A stretch of DNA of 34,320 nucleotides from DASQUK01 sp046723645. GTDB taxonomy: Bacteria > Actinomycetota > Acidimicrobiia > Acidimicrobiales > VFJN01. Of the stretch, positions 28,628 through 34,320 are shown piece by piece (position 1 is the first letter of the stretch; each line of letters begins with the position of its first letter). The notes beneath the pieces were generated by a model. The model was not told the DNA's origin, made no database searches, and saw only the letters and a list, made by a program, of their open reading frames with translations. Made by a program: the position numbers and the translations under genes. The DNA lies in NCBI GenBank assembly GCA_046723645.1, contig JBKOUY010000084.1:1-34320 (forward strand). The letters are read 5' to 3'.

Positions 28628-31606
28628 GTGGTCGCCGAGATCGAGCGCGACACCGTCACGTTGGCCCGTCGCATCGCCGACCTGGCCACGGCGCGGCGCG
28701 CCGGCGTCCTCCGCGGCGCCTGGTGGAGCGACCGAGTCATGGACTGGGCGATGGAGCGGCCGGGATTCAAGACCCAGCTGTTCCGCTTCGTCGACGTCTT
28801 CCCGGCGCTGACGGGCGCGCCCGACGTCGCCCGCCACCTGTCCGAGTACTTCGACGGCGTCGACGCGCCCAAGGTCCTGGACCTGGGCATCGACCTCGCG
28901 GACCGGGTGCCCCTCGGTGCCCGCGTGGAGGCCCGGATCGCGCGCCGCAACATCATGCGCATGGCCCGGCAGTTCATCGTCGGGGACTCCGCCCGCGATG
29001 CGGTCGCCGGGCTGCACCAGCTGTGGCGGGCCGGCAGCGCGTACACCGTCGACGTGCTGGGCGAGAAGACCGTGGTCGGCACGGAGGCCGACCGATATGC
29101 AGCCCGCGTCGAGGAGCTGGTCGTGGCGCTCGACGACGCCGGCCGCCACTGGGCCCCCGACGACCACCTGGAGCGTGACGACCTCGGGCCGTTGCACCGC
29201 GTCAACGTCAGCGTGAAGCCCACGGCGCTGGCCACGCACTACGAGCCACTCTCGCGGGAGCCGGGACTGGCGTCCGCCAAGGAGCGCCTCCGGCCGATCC
29301 TCCGGCTGGCCCGGGAGCGGGGCGCCTTCGTCAACGTGGACATGGAGCACTACGACGCCAAGGACATGACGCTCCAGCTCTTCCGCGACCTGCTGTCGGA
29401 GGACGAGTTCGCCACCATGCCGGCCGGCATCGTCGTCCAGGCCTACCTGCGCGACAGCCGCGAGGACCTCGCCGGCCTGATCGCCTGGTCGGCACACCGC
29501 GCCGAGCCGATCACCGTGCGGCTGGTCAAGGGTGCCTACTGGGACGCCGAGATTGTCCACGCCCGGGCCGAGGGTTGGCCAGTGCCCGTGTACGAGGACA
29601 AGGCCGACACGGACGCCAACTACGAGCGTTGCGTCCGCCTCCTGCACGACCACCACGGGGAGGTGCGCGCCGCCTTCGGGTCCCACAACATCCGGTCCCT
29701 CGCCTACGCGATCACCTACGCGCGCCACAAGGGCATCCCCGACACCGGCTACGAGATCCAGATGCTCTACGGCATGGCCGAGCCGATGCACGAAGCCATT
29801 CGGCGCCTGGGCTTCCGGCTGCGGGTCTACGCGCCAGTGGGCGAGCTCGTGCCGGGGATGGCTTACCTGGTGCGGCGGCTGCTCGAGAACACGTCCAACG
29901 AGTCGTTCGTACGGCACCGCTTCGCCGAGGGCCGGGACCTCGATGAGTTGCTGGCGAGCCCGGGTCCCCGGGAGCTTCCGGTGTCGGCGCCAGGCGAGCG
30001 GCGCGCACCCACCGACCCCGCGGACCCCACCCCCTACGAGCCGGAGCCGGTTTCCGAGTGGCGGCGGCGTCCGGCACGCGACGCCATGTCGGCCGCCGTC
30101 CGCTCGGTGGCGGCCGGCGTCGGAGAGCAGGTGCCCGCCCTCATCGGGGGCGAGCGGGTGACCACCCCCAACTCGCTGGCGTCGGTCGATCCGGCGATGC
30201 CCGCCACGGTCGTCGCCAGTGCCGCCTCGTGCACGGCGGGGGACGTCGACGCCGCCGTGGCGATCGCGGCGCGGGCGGCGCACGACTGGCACCGGACACC
30301 CGCACGTGAACGCGCGGCCGTGCTGTTCCGGGCCGCTGACTGGATGCGGGTTCGGCGCTACGAGATCGCAGCCCTCGAGTGCTTCGAGGCCGGCAAGCCC
30401 TGGGACCAGGCCGACGCCGACGTCTGCGAGGCAATCGACTTCTGCGAGTACTACGCGCGGGAGATGCTCCGCCTCGACGGCGCGGCCGCCGACCTGGTGC
30501 AGTCACCGCCGGGGGAGACCAACCGCCTCGTCTACCAGGGCAAGGGCGTCACCGCGGTCATCGCGCCGTGGAACTTCCCCCTCGCCATCCCCACCGGCAT
30601 GACCGTGGCCGCGCTGGTGGCGGGCAATCCCGTGATCCTCAAGCCGGCCGAGCAGGCGCCGGGGGTCGCGTGGCGCCTGATCGAGGCACTGGTGGCCGGG
30701 GGCGCACCCGCGGGCGTGGTGCAGTTCCTCCCGGGCCTGGGCGAGGTCGTCGGCGCCCGGTTGGTCGAGCATCCCGAGGTGGCGGTGATCGCGTTCACCG
30801 GGTCGCGGGCCGTCGGCCTGGCCATCAACCAGCAGGCCGCGGTGACCGTGCCCGGCCAGCGTCACGTGAAGCGGGTCATCGCCGAGATGGGAGGCAAGAA
30901 CGCCCTGATCGTCGACGGCGACGCCGACCCCGACCAGGCCGTTCCGGGGGTCGTGGTGTCCGCGTTCGGCTATGCCGGGCAGAAGTGTTCCGCGGCGAGC
31001 CGGCTGATCGTCGTGGGTTCGATCCACGACCGGCTGGTGGAGCGCGTGGTCGGTGCCACCCGCGAACTGCTGGTCGGCCATCCCTCCCGTCCCGAGGTGC
31101 AGGTCGGTCCGGTGATCGACGAGGAGGCGCACAAGCGGGTCCTCCGCTGGGTCGAGGAGGCGCCGCAGCAGGGCCGCATCCTCGGCCAGCACGACGACGT
31201 GCCCGAGGAGGGCTACTTCGTGGCCCCCACCGTGGTCGAGGTCGACGACCCCGACGCCGCGATCGCCCGGGAGGAGATCTTCGGCCCGGTGCTCACGGTG
31301 CTCCGGGCGGACGACCTCGACGCCGCCATCGAGATCGCCAACCGGTCCGAGTACGCGCTCACCGCGGGCATCTACTCGCGCTCGCCGGCCAACATCGCGC
31401 GCGCGGCGGCCGAGCTGCGGGCCGGCAACGTCTACATCAATCGGCACATCACCGGTGCGGTCGTGGGCCGCCAGCCGTTCGGCGGCTTCGGCATGTCCGG
31501 GGTCGGCTCCAAGGCGGGCGGCCCGGACTACCTGCATCAGTTCCTCGACCCGCGGGTGATCACCGAGAACACGCTGCGCCAGGGCTTCACTCCCGAGACT
31601 GCCTGA
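28628..31606 (+). CDS. putA: Bifunctional proline dehydrogenase / delta-1-pyrroline-5-carboxylate dehydrogenase
   Basis: The protein has 992 residues and oxidises proline to glutamate in two steps. The N-terminal PRODH barrel (~80-440) shows NVSVKPTAL, FVNVDMEHYD, GIVVQAYLRDS, VRLVKGAYWDAEI, and RRLLENTSNESFVRHRF for FAD and substrate. The C-terminal aldehyde dehydrogenase (~500-990) has APWNFPLAIPTG, GFTGSR-like IAFTGSRAVG, the general base Glu753 in IAEMGGKN, and the nucleophile Cys787 in GYAGQKCSAAS. There is no N-terminal DNA-binding RHH domain, so unlike enterobacterial PutA it should not repress its own gene. GTG 28628 is chosen for the TACCTT element 6 nt upstream. A convergent Lrp/AsnC gene follows. 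Confidence 0.95.
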   Translation: MVAEIERDTVTLARRIADLATARRAGVLRGAWWSDRVMDWAMERPGFKTQLFRFVDVFPALTGAPDVARHLSEYFDGVDAPKVLDLGIDLADRVPLGARVEARIARRNIMRMARQFIVGDSARDAVAGLHQLWRAGSAYTVDVLGEKTVVGTEADRYAARVEELVVALDDAGRHWAPDDHLERDDLGPLHRVNVSVKPTALATHYEPLSREPGLASAKERLRPILRLARERGAFVNVDMEHYDAKDMTLQLFRDLLSEDEFATMPAGIVVQAYLRDSREDLAGLIAWSAHRAEPITVRLVKGAYWDAEIVHARAEGWPVPVYEDKADTDANYERCVRLLHDHHGEVRAAFGSHNIRSLAYAITYARHKGIPDTGYEIQMLYGMAEPMHEAIRRLGFRLRVYAPVGELVPGMAYLVRRLLENTSNESFVRHRFAEGRDLDELLASPGPRELPVSAPGERRAPTDPADPTPYEPEPVSEWRRRPARDAMSAAVRSVAAGVGEQVPALIGGERVTTPNSLASVDPAMPATVVASAASCTAGDVDAAVAIAARAAHDWHRTPARERAAVLFRAADWMRVRRYEIAALECFEAGKPWDQADADVCEAIDFCEYYAREMLRLDGAAADLVQSPPGETNRLVYQGKGVTAVIAPWNFPLAIPTGMTVAALVAGNPVILKPAEQAPGVAWRLIEALVAGGAPAGVVQFLPGLGEVVGARLVEHPEVAVIAFTGSRAVGLAINQQAAVTVPGQRHVKRVIAEMGGKNALIVDGDADPDQAVPGVVVSAFGYAGQKCSAASRLIVVGSIHDRLVERVVGATRELLVGHPSRPEVQVGPVIDEEAHKRVLRWVEEAPQQGRILGQHDDVPEEGYFVAPTVVEVDDPDAAIAREEIFGPVLTVLRADDLDAAIEIANRSEYALTAGIYSRSPANIARAAAELRAGNVYINRHITGAVVGRQPFGGFGMSGVGSKAGGPDYLHQFLDPRVITENTLRQGFTPETA

Positions 31607-31626
31607 GGAGCGGGTGGCAGCGGCGG

Positions 31627-32130
31627 TCAGCCTGCGTTCTGCTGCGCGTGGTCCTCGCTGTCGATCACGAGGTCGACCAGGGGGAGGACGCGGTGGCGCA
31701 GCTGCTCGGTGAGGGCGATCTGCGTCGTGCTGCGGTCGATGCCCTGCACCTCGAGGATGCGGCTGATGACGCACTGCAGGTGGTCGTTCGTGCGCGCCAC
31801 GACGCGGCAGTGGAGGTCCCCGGGCCCAGTCACCGAATGGATCTCGAGCACCTCGGCGATCTCGCGCAGGTGCCTGGTGACGTCGTCGAGCCGACCCTGG
31901 GCGATCTCGAGGCTGACGAAGGCCAGCACCTCGTAGCCCATCGCGCGCAGGTCGAGGTCGGGGTCGAACCCGGAGATGATGCCGCGCTGCTGGAGCTTGT
32001 CGAGCCGTGCCTGCACCGTTCCGCGTGCGACACCGAGCTGGCGGGCCAGCTCCATGACCCCGGCGCGCGGCGTGTCGCACATGGCCCGGATCAGGCGGGC
32101 ATCAAGGCCGTCCATCCCGGTGGGCAACAT
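31627..32130 (-). CDS. Lrp/AsnC-family transcriptional regulator
   Basis: The protein has 167 residues from ATG 32130 (ATG 32115 is possible). The AsnC-type HTH is MDGLDARLIRAMCDTPRAGVMELARQLGVARGTVQARLDKLQQRGIISGF (residues ~6-55), followed by the RAM effector domain (EVLAFVSLEIAQGRLDDVTRHL ... EIHSVTGPGDLHCRVVARTNDHLQ). It senses an amino acid and binds as an octamer or dimer. Placed between putA and the divergent hpd gene, it probably controls one or both in response to proline, tyrosine or phenylalanine. A candidate binding site lies at 32162-32178. Confidence 0.92.
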   Translation of the reverse strand: MLPTGMDGLDARLIRAMCDTPRAGVMELARQLGVARGTVQARLDKLQQRGIISGFDPDLDLRAMGYEVLAFVSLEIAQGRLDDVTRHLREIAEVLEIHSVTGPGDLHCRVVARTNDHLQCVISRILEVQGIDRSTTQIALTEQLRHRVLPLVDLVIDSEDHAQQNAG

Positions 32131-32161
32131 GAGCAATGTGTCTACCACACCAGCGCCGTCA

Positions 32162-32178
32162 CTGGATGAATTGTCCAG
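32162..32178. promoter_or_regulatory. Candidate Lrp/AsnC binding site
   Basis: CTGGATGAATTGTCCAG is a 17-bp imperfect palindrome (5-bp arms) with an AATT centre, located between the divergent regulator and hpd genes. Its layout recalls Lrp-family sites. Inferred from position and symmetry only. Confidence 0.4.
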
Positions 32179-32281
32179 CGTCTGACCGCTGAGTTGACGT
32201 CTTGACCCCCCTACGCGTTTCCTGGGTCGTGCAGTTCGACCACGTGGGTCGGCCCCAGGGGCGGCCCACCCAGGGGTGACT

Positions 32282-33415
32282 ATGGCCACGACCGCGCTCC
32301 ACCATGATCGCCAGGGAAACCCGATTGCACCACCCGTTATCGGCGGGATCGATCACGTCGAGTGGTGGGTGGGCAATGCGCGGGCGTTCGCCGGCCTGTT
32401 GACGTCGTCGTTCGGGTTCGAGGAGGTGGCGTACGCCGGGCCGGAGACCGGCCGCCGCGACCGCGTGTCGCACCTGCTGCAGCAGGGCCGGATCCGGTTC
32501 ATCGTCACCGGCGCGCTCGGGCCCGAGTCGCCGATCGCCGAGCACGTCCGCACGCATGGCGACGGCGTCAAGGACATCTGCTTCCTGGTCGACGACGCCG
32601 AGGCCGCATTCGCCGCGGCGGTGGCGCGGGGCGCCCTGCCCGAACGGGAACCGAGGGTCGACACCGACGAGCTGGGGGGCATCCACCAGGCCGCCATCCG
32701 CACCTATGGCGAGACGGTCCATACCTTCCTCGACCGCTCCGCCTACACAGGGCCGTTCGCGCCACAGTTCGGTCCCCCCGTGCTGCCGACCCCCCGTGGC
32801 CTCCCGGTGGTGGGGTTGACCCGCTTCGACCACATCGTCGGCAACGTCGAGCTGGGGCACCTCGACCGCTGGGTCGACTACTACCGCGACGTGCTGGGCT
32901 TCGACCTGCTGGTCCACTTCGGCGACGACCAGATCTCGACCGAGTACTCGGCGCTCATGTCGACGGTGGTGTGGAACCACGACAAGGTCGTGCTCCCGAT
33001 CAACGAGCCCGCCGAGGGCCGGCGTAAGAGCCAGATCGAGGAATACCTCGACTACTACCGGGCGCCCGGGGTCCAGCACCTGGCGCTGCACACACCCGAC
33101 ATCGTCCACGCCGTGAGGGCCATGCGGGATCGGGGCGTGCGTTTCCTCGATATCCCGCCCGAGTACTACGACGACGCCCGCTCGCGCATGGCCGGGATCG
33201 ACCTGCCGTGGGCCGACCTGGCCGAGCTGGGGGTCATGGTCGACCGCGACGACGAGGGGTACCTGCTGCAGATCTTCACCGAGACGATCTGCGACCGGCC
33301 CACCGTGTTCTTCGAGATCATCCAGCGCGAGGGCGCGACCGGCTTCGGTGCCGGCAACTTCAAGGCCCTGTTCGAGGCGATCGAGCGCGCCCAGGCCGCC
33401 CGCGGCAACCTCTGA
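32282..33415 (+). CDS. hpd: 4-hydroxyphenylpyruvate dioxygenase
   Basis: The protein has 377 residues. Two vicinal-oxygen-chelate halves are seen. The iron ligands are His184 (FDHIVGN), His266 (VQHLALHT) and Glu345 (FFEIIQREG). The C-terminal GFGAGNFKALFEAIER helix that closes the active site is intact. It converts 4-hydroxyphenylpyruvate to homogentisate in tyrosine catabolism. ATG 32282 is chosen over the in-frame GTG at 32276, since AGGGG lies about 6 nt before it. No homogentisate dioxygenase gene is in the window, so the rest of the pathway is elsewhere. It is divergent from an Lrp/AsnC regulator. Confidence 0.96.
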   Translation: MATTALHHDRQGNPIAPPVIGGIDHVEWWVGNARAFAGLLTSSFGFEEVAYAGPETGRRDRVSHLLQQGRIRFIVTGALGPESPIAEHVRTHGDGVKDICFLVDDAEAAFAAAVARGALPEREPRVDTDELGGIHQAAIRTYGETVHTFLDRSAYTGPFAPQFGPPVLPTPRGLPVVGLTRFDHIVGNVELGHLDRWVDYYRDVLGFDLLVHFGDDQISTEYSALMSTVVWNHDKVVLPINEPAEGRRKSQIEEYLDYYRAPGVQHLALHTPDIVHAVRAMRDRGVRFLDIPPEYYDDARSRMAGIDLPWADLAELGVMVDRDDEGYLLQIFTETICDRPTVFFEIIQREGATGFGAGNFKALFEAIERAQAARGNL

Positions 33416-33428
33416 TTGCGCGGCCCCG

Positions 33429-33450
33429 GCGCAGCGTCGACGCGCTGCGC
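33429..33450. terminator. Hairpin after the hpd gene
   Basis: GCGCAGCG (33429-33436) and CGCTGCGC (33443-33450) form an 8-bp stem with loop TCGACG between two convergent genes. It could terminate either direction. No T-tract. Confidence 0.5.
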
Positions 33451-33478
33451 GCCCGTGCCCGGCCCGCCAGGGCGGTGG

Positions 33479-33751
33479 TCAGTCGGGCTGGTCGGGGCCG
33501 GTGAGCCGCTGGACGACCACGATCGAGCCGTCGCCGTCGCCCAGCGCCAGTGGTTCCCCGGCGACGTCGGCCGAGGGAAAGCTGAACCCCAGCCTGGACG
33601 CCTCGATGGCGGCTTGCTCGACGGTCGCCTCGAGGTGCTCGACGGCGGCCTCGTGGTCCAGGCCGTCGGTCGCCCGCTCGAGGCGGGCGCGGGCCTGCGC
33701 CATGAAGGGTGCGAGCTCTGCGGGCAGCGGATCGGGGGTTGTCTCGGCCAG
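33479..33751 (-). CDS. Small hypothetical protein, probable CTG start
   Basis: The protein has 90 residues if it starts at CTG 33751, or 74 from ATG 33703. The product opens LAETTPDPLPAELAPF and continues MAQARARLERATDGLDHEAA, then VEHLEATVEQAAIEASRLGFSF and a strand-rich end GDGDGSIVVVQRLTGP. No family recognised. CTG is favoured because AGGAG lies 8 nt before it, while ATG 33703 has no ribosome-binding site. It is helical at first, beta later, and acidic overall. It is convergent with hpd and divergent from the tRNA gene. Confidence 0.6.
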   Translation of the reverse strand: MAETTPDPLPAELAPFMAQARARLERATDGLDHEAAVEHLEATVEQAAIEASRLGFSFPSADVAGEPLALGDGDGSIVVVQRLTGPDQPD

Positions 33752-33863
33752 TGGGGGATCTCCTGGTAGGACCGGTTCGTAGAGGCTATCGGCAGGATCC
33801 GGGACCTGCCCGCGGAGACGCCGAACGGCCTCGCAGGCGGGTGGGCGGGTGGCACCGGTGTGG

Positions 33864-33869
33864 TAGCTT
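33864..33869 (+). promoter_or_regulatory. Candidate -10 element of tRNA-Val
   Basis: TGGTAGCTT holds the hexamer TAGCTT 12 nt before the mature 5' end of the tRNA, a plausible promoter. No clear -35. Confidence 0.4.
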
Positions 33870-33881
33870 CTTCGTTCCGCC

Positions 33882-33955
33882 GGGCCGTTAGCTCAGTTGG
33901 CTAGAGCACTTGCATGACGCGCAAGGGGTCGGGGGTTCGAGTCCCTCACGGCCCA
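33882..33955 (+). tRNA. tRNA-Val (anticodon GAC)
   Basis: A full cloverleaf folds by eye: acceptor GGGCCGT/ACGGCCC (7 bp), D stem GCTC/GAGC, anticodon stem CTTGC/GCAAG around the 7-nt loop ATGACGC with anticodon GAC, and T arm GGGGG-TTCGAGT-CCCTC with one G-U pair. The discriminator is A, and the following bases are CCC, so CCA is not encoded. It reads GUC/GUU valine codons. An integrase fragment begins within ~90 nt downstream, marking the tRNA 3' end as a former attachment site. Confidence 0.95.
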
Positions 33956-34014
33956 CCCGGAAGCCCTGGTCAGAGTAGGTCTCTGGCTGGGGCTGCTTCG
34001 CGAATCACCCGAAC

Positions 34015-34043
34015 GTAGCCGGTTTGAGCGTAGCCATTTGAGC
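34015..34043 (+). repeat. Near-tandem 15/14-bp repeat beside the tRNA
   Basis: GTAGCCGGTTTGAGC (34015-34029) is followed directly by GTAGCCATTTGAGC (34030-34043). It lies between tRNA-Val and the integrase remnant and may be an integrase or excisionase arm site, or simply a local duplication. Confidence 0.6.
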
Positions 34044-34320
34044 AGGGGCTACGTCGGGGAGGTTCGACGGTGGCACGACGGTCACGTGCGTCCCGAGATC
34101 GGCAAGCTCTGGGTCGACCGGACGACGACCGAGCGCCTCGAGGGGGGTGTTCCGGCAGATGGTCGCGGCAGGCTACGCCACCAGCACGATCCACCACACG
34201 TGGCTCTACTCAACCAGGCGTGCCTGCACGCGCTCCGGCAGCGCCGTACGAAGCAGAACCCGGCGGCCGACGTGCTGCTGCCCGAGGCACGAGCGCCCAA
34301 GACGCGCAAGTCGTTCACGA
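34044..34320 (+). pseudogene. Frameshifted tyrosine-recombinase (phage integrase) N-terminal fragment, runs off the window
   Basis: Three pieces in two frames join into one integrase-like protein. RGYVGEVRRWHDGHVRPEIG and KLWVDRTTTERL (34044-~34140) come first. VFRQMVAAGYATSTIHHTWLY in the next frame (34147-34209) follows, and then the original frame again with LNQACLHALRQRRTKQNPAA and DVLLPEARAPKTRKSFT to the window end. The middle and last pieces read through if one base (C) is restored near 34210. The order matches the arm/SAM-like N-terminal half of actinobacterial integrases, just before the catalytic domain. With two frame breaks it is probably inactive, unless the breaks are sequencing errors. 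Confidence 0.75.

Noticed and set aside
28250..30292. 680-codon minus-strand frame reading into the cold-shock gene
   Set aside because: The upstream part is antisense to putA. Only the final 66 codons are a real gene.

Overview
The window reads as chromosomal DNA of a high-GC actinobacterium (Actinomycetota, possibly Acidimicrobiia; the class is a guess). The evidence is the strong GC bias, frequent GTG starts, ATGA/GTGA gene overlaps, a UdgX-type uracil-DNA glycosylase, SigB/SigF-type sigma factors, a GlsB/YeaQ-type stress membrane protein, and many starts that look leaderless, with a TANNNT hexamer 6-9 nt upstream. There are no rRNA genes, CRISPR arrays or intact insertion sequences. Genes are dense and lie on both strands.

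Left part (1-8.1 kb): the last codons of an unknown gene, an amidohydrolase, an aminoglycoside-phosphotransferase-fold kinase, a translationally coupled ArsR regulator and SRPBCC gene with a clear operator and promoter, a PLP-dependent threonine/serine dehydratase-like enzyme, a GlsB-type membrane protein, a type II-like peroxiredoxin preceded by a perfect 30-bp tandem duplication, and an 809-residue membrane protein joining a kinase-like domain that has lost catalytic residues to a flippase-like (LPG synthase TM/UPF0104) domain.

Middle (8.1-20 kb): a metallophosphoesterase with no normal start codon, a divergent ArsR-type regulator coupled to an MFS efflux pump, a DJ-1/PfpI protein, a flavin-reductase-like protein, a small GNAT-like protein, a DUF4177-like protein and a YiiX-like permuted cysteine hydrolase. 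Next comes a minus-strand cassette of a 63-residue Asp-rich peptide, a JmjC-type 2-oxoglutarate oxygenase and a sucrase/ferredoxin-like thioredoxin-fold protein. This cassette is the best candidate in the window for an undescribed system. It is followed by a luciferase-like monooxygenase remnant, a CsbD-like protein, a DUF429 protein, an ABM-type monooxygenase, and a two-gene operon of a phosphotransferase homologue with a lipocalin-like (AttH/DUF7065-type) protein.

Right part (20-34.3 kb): a large secreted M14 zinc carboxypeptidase, UdgX, and a stress-regulation locus of two SigB/SigF-type sigma factors around a PAS-like protein, a degenerate RsbW-like ATPase and a 99-residue protein coupled to the second sigma factor. 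Then come an SDR with a non-classical active site, a SHOCT-like protein behind a cold-shock protein, and an amino-acid catabolism block: fused proline dehydrogenase/P5C dehydrogenase, an Lrp/AsnC regulator and 4-hydroxyphenylpyruvate dioxygenase. The window ends with tRNA-Val(GAC) followed at once by a frameshifted tyrosine-integrase fragment, the scar of an element that once integrated at this tRNA.

All functions are inferred from sequence motifs by eye. No database search was run.
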